Source: Shewanella vesiculosa (GTDB lineage Bacteria; Pseudomonadota; Gammaproteobacteria; Enterobacterales; Shewanellaceae). Taken from it: a DNA stretch of 64,000 nt. The translations under genes were made by a program, and so were the position numbers. Below the pieces are notes generated by a model. The model saw nothing but the letters and a program-made list of their open reading frames with translations, was not told the origin of the DNA and made no database searches. Below are positions 35,125 to 44,878 of this stretch, piece by piece. The stretch lies in contig NZ_CP073588.1 of NCBI RefSeq assembly GCF_021560015.1, forward strand, positions 62,001 to 126,000. Reading direction: 5' to 3'. Position 1 is the first letter of the stretch, and every line of letters starts with the position of its first letter.

Positions 35125-35359
35125 AGTTAACTTCGTCGTCATTCCGGCAAAGCTTTTGAGCTGGAATCTAACGGTTTATATGAGCCTATTTTGGGACTGT
35201 TTTCAATAAAACAGTAAAACCAAGCTTCTACAAGGCGGAGCGAGAAGTCGACTGTCTTAAAATGGATAAAATGTGTCTCAGCTTGGTTTGAAAGGCTGAG
35301 GTGTGAAAGTGATTTTTAACATCTAATTTTTATATTTTTCTTAGTTAGGACATCTATTC
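35125..35359. other. spacer between wzz and the dehydrogenase gene with a hairpin
   Basis: 235 bp with no gene. Near 35141-35168, ATTCCGGC and GCTGGAAT can pair around an AAGCTTTTGA loop (one G-T pair). The sequence GTCATTCCGGC...GGAATCTA resembles dispersed ATTCC-type repeats in many bacteria. It may be a partial terminator or processing site in the operon. Confidence 0.4.
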
Positions 35360-36640
35360 ATGAACAGCAATCTTGAAAGTTTGAACATTGGTATTATTGG
35401 TTTAGGGTATGTCGGTTTACCTTTAGCAGTTGAATTCGGAAAACAATATAATACTATCGGTTTTGATATCAACGAACCAAGAGTGAAAGAATTAACTTTC
35501 GGTAAAGATTCAACTTTAGAGTGTACAAGCGAAGAGTTATCTGAAGCACACTTATTAAAATTCACATCTTCTCTAGAAGATATTAGAGAATGCAACTTTT
35601 ATATTGTGACTGTACCAACGCCAATTGATAGTAGTAATGCACCAGATTTAACGCCTTTGAAAAGGGCTTCAGAATCATTAGGTAAGATTATTTCAGTAAA
35701 TGATGTGGTTGTATTTGAGTCGACTGTTTATCCAGGTGCAACTGAAGAAGTTTGTTTGCCTATAATTGAAAGAATCTCAGGTCTCAAGTTTAACCAAGAT
35801 TTTTTTGCTGGCTATAGCCCAGAACGCATCAATCCAGGTGATAAAGTTAATCGCTTAACTACCATTATCAAAATCACGTCAGGTTCAACACCTGAAATTG
35901 CAGATTTTGTCGATACTGTTTACCGCTCAATTGTTACCGCTGGGACACATAAAGCTTCATCGATTAAAGTCGCTGAAGCCGCCAAAGTAATAGAAAATAC
36001 CCAGCGTGATTTAAATATTGCAATTATCAATGAATTTGCAAAAATTTTTAATCGTCTAGATATAGATACTGAAGAAGTGCTAAAAGCTGCTGGCACTAAA
36101 TGGAATTTTTTACCATTTAAGCCTGGTTTAGTTGGCGGCCATTGCATCAGTGTCGATCCTTACTACCTTACACATAAAGCAAAAGAAGTTGGCTATATGC
36201 CAGAAGTAATCTTAGCTGGTCGACGCATCAATGATGGTATGGGCAGTTATGTTGCAACTCAAATGGTTAAGAAACTTTCGAGCAAAAAAATTCATATAGA
36301 TGAAGCTAAAGTATTAGTTATGGGATTCACCTTCAAAGGAGATTGCCCAGACGTACGGAATACTAAAGTTATAGAAATAATTAAAGAACTTCAGAGTTTT
36401 AATATTAATGTCGATGTTCATGATACATGGGCAAATCCTACAGAAGTTAAACACGAGTACGGTATTGAGCTTACAAGTGAGCTTAAAGAAAACTACTATG
36501 ATGGAATTATTTTGGCCGTAGATCATAGTGAATTAAAAGAAATGGGTATTGAAAAAGTAAGAGCACTAGGTAAACAAAATCATGTTGTCTACGATGTCAA
36601 ATATGTTTTCCCTCTTGATGCTGCTGATATTCGTTTATAA
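35360..36640 (+). CDS. UDP-N-acetylhexosamine 6-dehydrogenase (TviB/WbpO type)
   Basis: A 426-residue nucleotide-sugar dehydrogenase oxidising C6 of UDP-GlcNAc (or UDP-GalNAc) to the uronic acid. NAD motif [15 protein letters not shown] (about 13-27), the central [15 protein letters not shown], the catalytic Cys in [19 protein letters not shown], and C-terminal [20 protein letters not shown]. The sequence follows the TviB/WbpO line rather than P. aeruginosa WbpA. With wbpB, D, E and I next to it, it probably provides UDP-GlcNAcA for the diacetamido uronic acid pathway. It starts an 11-bp-spaced series with the next genes. Confidence 0.92.
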   Translation: MNSNLESLNIGIIGLGYVGLPLAVEFGKQYNTIGFDINEPRVKELTFGKDSTLECTSEELSEAHLLKFTSSLEDIRECNFYIVTVPTPIDSSNAPDLTPLKRASESLGKIISVNDVVVFESTVYPGATEEVCLPIIERISGLKFNQDFFAGYSPERINPGDKVNRLTTIIKITSGSTPEIADFVDTVYRSIVTAGTHKASSIKVAEAAKVIENTQRDLNIAIINEFAKIFNRLDIDTEEVLKAAGTKWNFLPFKPGLVGGHCISVDPYYLTHKAKEVGYMPEVILAGRRINDGMGSYVATQMVKKLSSKKIHIDEAKVLVMGFTFKGDCPDVRNTKVIEIIKELQSFNINVDVHDTWANPTEVKHEYGIELTSELKENYYDGIILAVDHSELKEMGIEKVRALGKQNHVVYDVKYVFPLDAADIRL

Positions 36641-36651
36641 GGAATAAGTTA

Positions 36652-37596
36652 ATGAAGAGATTTGCTTTAATTGGGACTGGTGGATACATAGCCCCACGTC
36701 ATTTGAAAGCCATTAAAGATACTGGTAATGAGTTAGTCGTTGCTATGGATATCAATGATTCAGTCGGCATTATGGATATGCATTTTCCTGAGTCAGAGTT
36801 TTTTACTGAATTTGAAGACTTCGCCGCATATGTTGAGGATGAAGCATTAAAAGGCAATAAACTAGATTATATTTCAATTTGTTCACCTAATTACCTACAT
36901 GCACCCCAAATGAAGTTTGCATTGAAAAACGGGATTGATGTGATATGCGAGAAACCGCTAGTTCTTAGCTCTAAAGAAATTGATATTCTCAAATTATATG
37001 AAGAAAAATATGGCGCTAAAGTAAACAGCATTCTTCAATTACGTCTACACCCATCAATTATAGCATTACGTGAAAAGGTTATGAATAGCCCTTCTGACGA
37101 AGTGTTTGAAGTAGAACTTACCTATATGACATCTCGTGGCAAATGGTATTTAAAATCTTGGAAAGGTGTGGATGAAAAATCTGGTGGTGTAGCTACTAAT
37201 GTAGGTGTTCACTTTTTTGATATGCTTCATTTTATATTTGGGGATATTACCTTTAACGAAGTTCACTATAAAGATGAGCAAACTGTTGCAGGTTATTTAG
37301 AGTATGAGCGTGCACGAGTTAAATGGTTCTTATCAATTGATGCAAATAATTTGCCCGAGAATGCAATTCAAGGGGAAAAGAAAACTTATCGGAGTATTAT
37401 AATCGGTGACGAAGAACTTGAGTTTTCAGGTGGGTTTACTGACTTACATACTCAAAGTTATGAGAATGTACTTGCTGGGAAAGGTTATGGATTAGAAGAG
37501 AATCGTACTGCTATTGAAACGGTAGAAGGCATTCGCGAGCAAACTGTTGTTTCCAATCCTGAACATTATCACCCATTAATGTCTAAATTAATTTAA
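36652..37596 (+). CDS. wbpB: UDP-N-acetylglucosaminuronate 3-dehydrogenase (WbpB family)
   Basis: A 314-residue Gfo/Idh/MocA oxidoreductase. N-terminal NAD-binding FALIGTGGYIAPRHLKAI, the EKP motif in DVICEKPLVLS, and a substrate-binding half with LQLRLHPSIIALRE and SGGVATNVGVHFFDML. WbpB oxidises C3 of UDP-GlcNAcA to the 3-keto sugar. It is 11 bp behind the dehydrogenase and six-to-21 bp before wbpD. Together these neighbours give high confidence in the pathway. Confidence 0.92.
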   Translation: MKRFALIGTGGYIAPRHLKAIKDTGNELVVAMDINDSVGIMDMHFPESEFFTEFEDFAAYVEDEALKGNKLDYISICSPNYLHAPQMKFALKNGIDVICEKPLVLSSKEIDILKLYEEKYGAKVNSILQLRLHPSIIALREKVMNSPSDEVFEVELTYMTSRGKWYLKSWKGVDEKSGGVATNVGVHFFDMLHFIFGDITFNEVHYKDEQTVAGYLEYERARVKWFLSIDANNLPENAIQGEKKTYRSIIIGDEELEFSGGFTDLHTQSYENVLAGKGYGLEENRTAIETVEGIREQTVVSNPEHYHPLMSKLI

Positions 37597-37617
37597 ACAG
37601 ATTTGGAGCCTACAAAA

Positions 37618-38205
37618 ATGAATTTTATGAAACATGAAACTGCAATCGTGGATGACGGTGCAGTTATTGGTAGAGACTCAAGAGTATGGCATTGGGTGCA
37701 TGTATGTGCTGGTGCAAGAATAGGCAAGGGGGTTTCTTTAGGGCAGAATGTTTTTGTAGGCAACAAAGTTACTATCGGTGACAAGTGTAAGATTCAAAAC
37801 AATGTATCTGTTTATGACAATGTGCATTTAGAGGAAGGTGTTTTTTGCGGTCCAAGCATGGTGTTTACTAATGTATTTAACCCACGATCTCTAGTTGAAC
37901 GTAAGGATGAATACCGAGATACATTAGTTAAGAAAGGTGCAACACTTGGTGCTAATTGTACAGTTATTTGTGGCATCACGATTGGAGAATTTGCATTTGT
38001 TGGTGCAGGAACGGTTGTTAATAAAGATGTTCAACCATTTGCTTTAATGGTGGGTGTGCCTGCAAAGCAGATTGGCTGGATGAGCTCATACGGTGAAAAG
38101 TTAGACTTGCCTTTGTCAGGTAATGCTAAAGCAATTTGCCCACATACAAACGATGTATACACTCTCAGTGACGGCAATCTTATTCGTGATGAATTTAAAT
38201 TATAA
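37618..38205 (+). CDS. wbpD: UDP-GlcNAc3NA N-acetyltransferase (WbpD family)
   Basis: The ATG at 37618 (195 residues) has GGAG nine bases upstream; an in-frame TTG at 37603 would overlap that site. It is a left-handed beta-helix acetyltransferase with hexapeptide repeats ([41 protein letters not shown]). [18 protein letters not shown] is typical of WbpD/WlbB. It acetylates the 3-amino group using acetyl-CoA. The C-terminal extension ([17 protein letters not shown]) is family-typical. Confidence 0.92.
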   Translation: MNFMKHETAIVDDGAVIGRDSRVWHWVHVCAGARIGKGVSLGQNVFVGNKVTIGDKCKIQNNVSVYDNVHLEEGVFCGPSMVFTNVFNPRSLVERKDEYRDTLVKKGATLGANCTVICGITIGEFAFVGAGTVVNKDVQPFALMVGVPAKQIGWMSSYGEKLDLPLSGNAKAICPHTNDVYTLSDGNLIRDEFKL

Positions 38206-38218
38206 TTAGAGTATAAAA

Positions 38219-39286
38219 ATGCAGTTTATCGACCTTGAAGCGCAGTATACACATTTAAAAGAAAAAATTGATGCACGCATACACAAAGTGCTTGATCACG
38301 GCCAATATATTATGGGCCCAGAGGTGAAGGAGTTAGAAGAGAAGTTAGCTGATTATGTAGGAGTAAAGCATGCCATTACTTGTGCGAATGGAACAGACGC
38401 TTTAACGTTAGCAATGATGGTACTCGGTGTTAAAAAAGGTGATGCAGTTTTTTGTCCGACATTTACATTTTTTGCAACAGCGGAAACCATTGCTTACGAA
38501 GAAGCGACACCGATATTTGTTGATTCTGATGAGTTGACTTTTAATATTTGCCCAGTTGATTTAGAAAAACGAATTCAAAAGGTAATAGCAGAAGGCAATT
38601 TAACACCTAAAGCGATTATCTCTGTCGACTTATTTGGCTTACCTGCAAATTATCCAGAGCTTGAAAGCCTTGCAAAGAAATACGATTTGAAATTAATCGA
38701 AGATGCAGCTCAAGGTTTTGGTGGTTCATTAAATGGAAAAATGGCTGGTAGCTATGGGGATATCGCTACAACAAGTTTTTTCCCGGCAAAACCACTAGGT
38801 TGTTACGGAGACGGTGGTGCGATTTTCACCAATAGTGATGAATACGCGGCGCTACTTCGTTCGTATTGCGTACATGGTAAAGGCACTGATAAGTACGACA
38901 ACGTACGTATCGGAATGAATAGTCGTTTAGATACTATTCAAGCAGCAGTTTTATTAGAAAAACTTGCCGAATTCCCAAAAGAATTGATAGCTCGCCAACA
39001 AGTTGCAGATAAATATGAAGTAGAATTAAAAGGTCGATTCAAAACGCCTGTAGTGCCTGCTGGGTATACCAGCTCTTGGGCTCAATATACGGTGCTTGAT
39101 GATAATAGAGATTCTGTAATGGAACAATATAATCAGAAGGGAATACCAACAATGGTTTATTATAGAACTTGTATGCATCAGCAAACCGCTTTTACATATC
39201 TTGGATATATAAATGGGGATTTTCCTGTTGCAGAAAATTTAGCTAAAAATGCTTTTAGCCTTCCAATGCATCCTTATTTAAAATGA
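38219..39286 (+). CDS. wbpE: UDP-3-keto-GlcNAcA aminotransferase (WbpE family)
   Basis: A 355-residue DegT/DnrJ/EryC1 PLP aminotransferase. MQFIDLEAQY, CANGTDALTLAMM, the PLP Asp region LIEDAAQGFGGSLNGKMAG, and the Schiff-base Lys in TSFFPAKPLGCYGDGGAIF. It installs the 3-amino group from glutamate. The C-terminus is abrupt: it stops at LPMHPYLK, where relatives run on for about 10-20 residues. The stop overlaps the next ATG. An AAAA run at 39281-39284 could be a one-base error, but reading on gives no obvious family match. Confidence 0.9.
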   Translation: MQFIDLEAQYTHLKEKIDARIHKVLDHGQYIMGPEVKELEEKLADYVGVKHAITCANGTDALTLAMMVLGVKKGDAVFCPTFTFFATAETIAYEEATPIFVDSDELTFNICPVDLEKRIQKVIAEGNLTPKAIISVDLFGLPANYPELESLAKKYDLKLIEDAAQGFGGSLNGKMAGSYGDIATTSFFPAKPLGCYGDGGAIFTNSDEYAALLRSYCVHGKGTDKYDNVRIGMNSRLDTIQAAVLLEKLAEFPKELIARQQVADKYEVELKGRFKTPVVPAGYTSSWAQYTVLDDNRDSVMEQYNQKGIPTMVYYRTCMHQQTAFTYLGYINGDFPVAENLAKNAFSLPMHPYLK

Positions 39287-39831
39287 GATTTTTAAAAAAG
39301 TTAATTATTCAAAACCGATTTTTGAATGACCTTGTCTTTAATAAAGGTCTGTTTATAAAATTTAATTTGCGACAATTATTATTTAACTTAGCTATTAACT
39401 TTCTCTCTGGTAAAAAGCAAGGGAAGTTTTCTTTTGCTCATTTTTCAAGTCAGATAATTAAGCCTGAGAATATTATTTTGCAAGGTAAAAACAAAGGCAG
39501 TTTTTCTAGCTTTGTACTAAGTGGTGGTTGCTATATCCAAGGTGGAAATGGTGTAACTATCGGAGATAATGTTATCTTCGCTCCTAGAGTATCTATAATA
39601 AGTGCAAACCATGGGGATGATAGAGAGAAATCTTGGGTTACTGATTCTTCTAAATCTGTCATTATTGGAGATGATTGTTGGTTAGGAGTTGGGTGTACAT
39701 TATTACCAGGCAGTAGAATTCCTAACGGTTGTACTGTCGGCGCCGGTGCAGTGGTTAATAAGGCTTTCACAGAAGAGAATATGCTGATTGTTGGTGTTCC
39801 AGCTAAAGCAATAAAAAAGAATAAGGAATAA
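39283..39831 (+). CDS. left-handed beta-helix acyltransferase
   Basis: A 182-residue transferase overlapping wbpE by 4 bp. The C-terminal half has hexapeptide repeats (GNGVTIGDNVIFAPRVSIISANHGDDREKSW, VIIGDDCWLGVGCTLLPGSRIPNGCTVGAGAVVNKAF) typical of the WbbJ/VatD group acetylating sugars. The N-terminal 60 residues are basic and hydrophobic. There is no clear ribosome binding site, so expression may depend on coupling. It may O- or N-acetylate a sugar of the repeat unit; the acceptor is unknown. Confidence 0.8.
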   Translation: MRFLKKLIIQNRFLNDLVFNKGLFIKFNLRQLLFNLAINFLSGKKQGKFSFAHFSSQIIKPENIILQGKNKGSFSSFVLSGGCYIQGGNGVTIGDNVIFAPRVSIISANHGDDREKSWVTDSSKSVIIGDDCWLGVGCTLLPGSRIPNGCTVGAGAVVNKAFTEENMLIVGVPAKAIKKNKE

Positions 39832-39832
39832 A

Positions 39833-40894
39833 ATGAAGATTGTAACAATTGTCGGTGCAAGACCACAATTTATTAAAGCTGCAGCTGTAAGCCGAGCATT
39901 CTCTAAGATCAATTCAATAAAAGAAATCATAGTACATACTGGACAGCATTTTGATGAAAACATGAGCAAAGTCTTTTTTGATGAAATGGATATCCCTGTG
40001 CCAAAGTATGCACTCGACATTTCATCATTAAGTCACGGCGCTATGACTGGAAGAATGCTTGAAAAGATAGAAGAGATACTTTTAATCGAATCACCAGACT
40101 TTGTTTTAGTTTATGGAGATACGAATTCTACTATTGCTGGTGCGTTGGCAGCATCCAAGTTGCATATACGTATTATCCATATTGAAGCTGGACTAAGAAG
40201 CTATAATATGCTAATGCCAGAAGAGGTTAATCGAATTGTCACCGATAGGATCAGCACGATATTGTTTTGCCCTTCAGAACAATCTGTTGCTAATTTAAAA
40301 AAAGAAGGGGTTGTTGAAAATGTGTTTGTTTGTGGTGATGTAATGCATGATGCATCTATATACTACCAAGGATTGAATCGTTCTAAAATTAAAAATAATT
40401 TAAATTTGAATGATAAGTATATACTTTCAACAATTCATAGAGCTGAAAATACTGACGATAAAGTTAAACTTGCTGGGATAATCACGGGACTAAATAAAGT
40501 AAATAATAACTATATGAAAGTTATTATGCCGCTTCACCCTAGGACTAAATTCAAACTTCAAGAGCTTGGTATAGATATAGATTTTGAAGTTATAGATCCT
40601 GTTGGTTATTTTGATATGATTCATTTGATCGAAAATTCAAACCAAGTCATAACAGATAGTGGCGGGCTACAAAAAGAAGCTTATTTTTTTAAAAAGAATT
40701 GTGTTGTCATAAGGGATCAAACTGAGTGGGTCGAACTAACTGATGCTGGTTACAATGTACTATGTAGTACAGACGAAAATGATATTTATAGTTGCGTAGT
40801 TAGTGAAAAATTGGAAATCTGCGATAACCTTATCTACGGTGATAGCAATAGTTCTGATAGAATCGCAAATTTATTGGTTGAGAAGTTTTCATGA
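39833..40894 (+). CDS. wbpI: UDP-GlcNAc3NAcA 2-epimerase (WbpI family)
   Basis: A 353-residue non-hydrolysing UDP-GlcNAc 2-epimerase-type enzyme. IVGARPQFIKAAAVSRAF, HTGQHFDENMSKVFFDE, VYGDTNSTIAGALAA, HIEAGLRSYNMLMPEEVNRI and TDSGGLQKEAYFFKKNCVVIRD are the family blocks. In context with wbpB/D/E it is the WbpI type, converting UDP-GlcNAc(3NAc)A to UDP-ManNAc(3NAc)A. A plain UDP-ManNAc epimerase is the alternative. It overlaps the next gene by 4 bp. Confidence 0.9.
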   Translation: MKIVTIVGARPQFIKAAAVSRAFSKINSIKEIIVHTGQHFDENMSKVFFDEMDIPVPKYALDISSLSHGAMTGRMLEKIEEILLIESPDFVLVYGDTNSTIAGALAASKLHIRIIHIEAGLRSYNMLMPEEVNRIVTDRISTILFCPSEQSVANLKKEGVVENVFVCGDVMHDASIYYQGLNRSKIKNNLNLNDKYILSTIHRAENTDDKVKLAGIITGLNKVNNNYMKVIMPLHPRTKFKLQELGIDIDFEVIDPVGYFDMIHLIENSNQVITDSGGLQKEAYFFKKNCVVIRDQTEWVELTDAGYNVLCSTDENDIYSCVVSEKLEICDNLIYGDSNSSDRIANLLVEKFS

Positions 40895-42145
40895 AGTCTA
40901 TTTCTATAGTGACTCATTTACCATTTAGAAAAGGTAATCAAAGTCTATTACGTTTTGTTAACATGTTCCTAGCTAGAGGGATAAAGGTAGATTTGTTTAC
41001 ATCAGGCTATGATGAAAATGGGGAAAATATAATCGAAAGTAATTTGTTTACTTTGCATCAATTAAGTGATGGGGGGAATTCAAAATAAACAGTCAGTTGA
41101 AGTGACAACTAACTATTCTAAAATACGTTCTGATGACATTTTTATGCCATATGTTAATGGTAGTTTTCTTGGTTTTATTAGGAAAAACCTTTCTTTCCTT
41201 GTTAATTTGTATTATCAAAATAGATTGAAAAGTAAAATTATTAATGATTTTGAAGGGGTGATTCTTGAGTCAGACGTCATAATTGGTTATGAAGCTAATA
41301 TGGCATTTTTGGCTAAATCGCTATCTGTAAAATATAAAAAGGTATATATAAATAAGTACCAAGGAACAATATTAGCTGTAGCTAATAGGTCTATAATTAA
41401 GGCTATTCTGTACTACCCGACTTTATTTTGGGGGATTAACTCATCTAATTTATGTTTAATGGTTGATGATGGCACCGATGGTAAATATTGGGCCAATAAG
41501 AAAGGCAATACGAAAGTTAGGTTTAAGCCTCATGGCGTTGGTATTGAGGATTATAAGGAAAAGGTTATCCCAGAAAATAGGTATTTAAAATTTACCATTT
41601 TCAATAATGCTAGTGGCAGTACATGGAAACGGCCAGATAGAATTATCAGGGCTTTAGCCTTATTGAATAATGATGATTTAATAAGGTTAAATTTCTTAAC
41701 TACATACTCTGGACCTGATTTAAATGACTTTAAAAAATATGTTAGGGAACTAGGGTTAGAAAATCATGTTGAGTTTCGCCACGATTTAGGTCATGTTGAT
41801 TGTAACATTATGATAAGACAGTCAAGCTTAGTGGTTATGACGAATGATTTGAGTAATCTAGGTAACCCAATATTAGAAGCTATTTATTATAATAAGCCTT
41901 TTATCACACTTGACGACGGTTCTGTAAGTCGAATTTGTAATGAGGATGAAGGCGGGGCATATATTAAGTTAAGTAGTTCAATGGATATGGAATTATCAAA
42001 ACTGATATCAAGATATATAAATGATGATGAGTTTTATGATCTAAAATATGCACAACTAAAAGATAATATTAATGTCAAAACATTAAAAGAAGAACAAAGT
42101 GATGAGTTTAATTGGATTCTTGAGGCATCCCAAGATAAAAGTTAA
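40891..42145 (+). pseudogene. glycosyltransferase, frameshifted in a G-run
   Basis: Two frames make one protein of about 417 residues. The first, MKSISIVTHLPFRKGNQSLLRF...LHQLSDGGNSK, ends at 41088. The second continues in the +1 frame from the run of six G (41071-41076): with five G it reads SDGGIQNKQSVEVTTNYSK and goes on to 42145. The second half has the GT4-like pattern FNNASGSTWKRPDRIIRALALL and SSLVVMTNDLSNLGNPILEAIYYNKPFITLDDG. As GT-B enzymes need both halves, the frameshift would inactivate it unless it is a sequencing error. The acceptor sugar is unknown. It overlaps wbpI by 4 bp. Confidence 0.8.
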
Positions 42146-43406
42146 AGATGTTTTTATAGTTATTTTCCTAAGCTCTGTGTTTATTGATATCGCTAATGGA
42201 TTTATGCTTACCCGCTTAAATTTCAATGTCCCTATTTCACAGATATTTAAATCGTCTTTGTTGTTGTTTTTTATTTATTATTATACCGTGAGGAAAGGGC
42301 GTTTAGATTATATTTTAGCGACTTTATTTTTATTTTTTATATTTTTTATCCCTAATTTAACTATATATCTCAATGATTCACTAAATCAGTCCAATTTTGT
42401 TCAGGATATGATTTACGGTGTTAAAATTCTTTACCTTCCAATAATGTATATGGGATTAAGGGCTTTATTTGAAAACAATGAGATATGTAGTGAATCAAGA
42501 ATTTATTGGCTTTTTAACGTTATATTTTTTGTTGTATTTATTTCGATAGCATTCTCATTATTTGGTTTAGGTAACACACAGTACGGTGAACAGAAAGAAG
42601 GAGTTGCTTTTGGTTATAAAGGCTACTTTCTATCAGGTAATGAACTAAGTTATCTTTACTTAGTTGCATATAGTTTTGCACTTAATAGAGTAACTATTTA
42701 TGGAAAGAAAGCAATTTATTTCATTCTATATTTGATTATTTCATTTGTCACTGCCATTTTTCTAGCTACAAAAACAGCTATGTTAGCTTTTATATTTATC
42801 TCTATTTTTCAAACAATCTTAACCTTTTTGTTCTATAAAAAAAATAGTAGTGCAATTATCGTAAAAAGATTGAAGAGTATTAAGTTTACATTGGTTTTTT
42901 TATCTATCCCTGTAACCTCAATTTTATCATTTCTTCTTTATGATCGTTTTTTAGTATATTACTCTCGATTAGAATTTTTATATCATCAACAAGGTGCTAC
43001 GATAACAAGTTTTTTACTTAGCGGTAGAGATCATCGTTATTTAGATTTAATATCTATGTTTGTTGATAAAATGAACCTCATTGATTGGTTGTTTGGAATC
43101 GGTCGAATATCATATATTAATTATACTTATGGTGCTCAAAATCAATTTTCAGCTGAAATGGATCTTTTAGACTCACTGATTTCAAATGGGATTGTTGGCA
43201 GCTTACTCATCTACTGTTACTGGATTTATCTTTTGTTTATAACATGTAAGTATATGATCTCTAGAAATAGTGATATAGCTGTTCCAACTTTCTTTTCAGT
43301 ATTTTTATTATTTTCTATAAGCTTTATTGCTGGCCATGTGTTTGCTTCATCCATGGTGTGTATATATATATCATTGCCTATAGCTTATCTCCTTCATAAA
43401 GGTTAA
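42102..43406 (+). CDS. wzy: Wzy-like O-antigen polymerase
   Basis: About 434 residues with roughly ten to twelve membrane helices (VFIVIFLSSVFIDIANGF, LLFFIYYYTV, FLFFIFFIPNLTIYL, VIFFVVFISIAFSLFGLG and others). A large periplasmic loop with SGRDHRYLDLISMFVDKM near the C-terminal half is typical of Wzy/O-antigen ligase-type folds. It would join repeat units in the periplasm. The start is an ATG (a GTG one codon earlier is possible) that overlaps the previous gene. Low sequence conservation makes this call depend on topology and position. Confidence 0.72.
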   Translation: MSLIGFLRHPKIKVKDVFIVIFLSSVFIDIANGFMLTRLNFNVPISQIFKSSLLLFFIYYYTVRKGRLDYILATLFLFFIFFIPNLTIYLNDSLNQSNFVQDMIYGVKILYLPIMYMGLRALFENNEICSESRIYWLFNVIFFVVFISIAFSLFGLGNTQYGEQKEGVAFGYKGYFLSGNELSYLYLVAYSFALNRVTIYGKKAIYFILYLIISFVTAIFLATKTAMLAFIFISIFQTILTFLFYKKNSSAIIVKRLKSIKFTLVFLSIPVTSILSFLLYDRFLVYYSRLEFLYHQQGATITSFLLSGRDHRYLDLISMFVDKMNLIDWLFGIGRISYINYTYGAQNQFSAEMDLLDSLISNGIVGSLLIYCYWIYLLFITCKYMISRNSDIAVPTFFSVFLLFSISFIAGHVFASSMVCIYISLPIAYLLHKG

Positions 43407-43408
43407 AT

Positions 43409-44875
43409 ATGTTAGATGTGATTTCTTTTGTTTTTATATTTATAATTTTAGTGATAAATTTTTATGCGTTTTATATAGCGAAAAATTACTTTAATATTTC
43501 CATTGATATATATAATCATAAGGCGTTTATTAATTCTATTGAATGTAAATATATTATTCCTTCAAGTGCTATAAGGGAAGCAAATACATACCCACCTGTT
43601 ATTCATCTATTATACAGAGTGGCTGAATTATTTAATTTAACTCAATATTTTTCATTTGTTTTTTTCTGTTTTAATCAAATAGTGGCTTTTTCGCTTGGAT
43701 TTTTTTTCTTTGATATAAACTTTGCACTTGAGTTGATGCTCATATCAACACTTTCCACATCTCTTATTCTAGACGTAAGAACTTACAATGCCAGAATGTT
43801 AGGAGTTTTTTTATATAATTTATTATTCTTTACCATAATCGTTTCTTTGGACAACTCATTACTCCTAATTCCATTGCAAATTTTACTTTGCATTTGCATT
43901 GTTTTTGCGAGTAGATTTTCACACCAAATGATTTGGTTTGTACTATTGCCTGCTTCAATAATTTTAGGTGCTACGGACTTTTTATTTTCATATTTATCAT
44001 CGGTTCTACTTTTATTTTTTATTTTTAAAGGTCATGGAATAAGTATTGTGAAAGGACATTTAGCACACCTTCGTTATTACTTTTTTAATGGTGTTGAATT
44101 CTGGGCTTTTAATAAGTACTGGAGAGAATATGGGCAAACCGCAGAGAAAAGTAGATTTAGTAATTTAATTTATCCTCTTAAGTCATTTAAGATTTTTTTT
44201 AGACAACCAGTAACAATCGCTATAGTTTTATTTTTTATATGTGGTTCATTTGCTCCTATTTCTCAAGAGCATAAATTTGCACTGTACTGCCTCGGGTTTG
44301 GCACTACTTTTTATTTAATTACAGCGGCATCTGATAGAGTTAATAAATTTATTGGCGATGGTTTTAGATATTGGGAGTATCTTCTTGTTCCCTTTGGTGT
44401 GAGTGTTTTTTTTGCACATAGTGAGCTACAAGTTATTATTGCGCTAATTTCATTGGTTGTATTAGTAGTTACACATCGCGATTTGAGACATGTTTCAAAA
44501 AACATTCTTAGGACTGGTCGTTCCGGAGATGATAACTTAAAACTGTTATGTCAGGAGTTAGATAAGCTTGATAAAATAAATGTTATGACTTTACCTATTT
44601 CTTTGTCTAATATTCTTTCCGTAAATACAAATAAAAAGTATTTTTATGCATATACTTTTTTCGGTTTTTGGTTTTTAAATCGCAAAGGTATATTCCCCTG
44701 GTTTAAAAGAGGGAAGAATAATTTGTTAAACAGTAATTATATAAATTACTTAGTAGTTGATAGTAATCAGATTGATGAATTTATAGTTTTGGAGATTATT
44801 TCTGAATATGAATTCGTACTCATGTTTAGCTGTGGTCATTATATGGTTTTCAAAAAGAATAACAGGTGTAAGTAG
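43409..44875 (+). CDS. multi-pass membrane protein of the polysaccharide locus, unknown
   Basis: A 488-residue hydrophobic protein, about ten or more helices, with a soluble C-terminal domain of about 120 residues. REANTYPPVIHLLYRV near residue 60 and SHQMIWFVLLPASIILG resemble GT-C type transferases, which use lipid-linked sugars, but I cannot name the family. The C-terminal region (RTGRSGDDNLKLLCQELDKLDKINVM) suggests a substrate-binding part. It lies between wzy and wzx, and is strongly AT-rich. It could be a membrane glycosyltransferase or a second polymerase-like protein. Confidence 0.6.
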   Translation: MLDVISFVFIFIILVINFYAFYIAKNYFNISIDIYNHKAFINSIECKYIIPSSAIREANTYPPVIHLLYRVAELFNLTQYFSFVFFCFNQIVAFSLGFFFFDINFALELMLISTLSTSLILDVRTYNARMLGVFLYNLLFFTIIVSLDNSLLLIPLQILLCICIVFASRFSHQMIWFVLLPASIILGATDFLFSYLSSVLLLFFIFKGHGISIVKGHLAHLRYYFFNGVEFWAFNKYWREYGQTAEKSRFSNLIYPLKSFKIFFRQPVTIAIVLFFICGSFAPISQEHKFALYCLGFGTTFYLITAASDRVNKFIGDGFRYWEYLLVPFGVSVFFAHSELQVIIALISLVVLVVTHRDLRHVSKNILRTGRSGDDNLKLLCQELDKLDKINVMTLPISLSNILSVNTNKKYFYAYTFFGFWFLNRKGIFPWFKRGKNNLLNSNYINYLVVDSNQIDEFIVLEIISEYEFVLMFSCGHYMVFKKNNRCK

Positions 44876-44878
44876 TGC

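Noticed and set aside
35141..35168. Terminator ending the operon after wzz
   Set aside because: The hairpin is imperfect and not followed by T's, and the downstream biosynthesis genes continue in the same direction without a clear new promoter.
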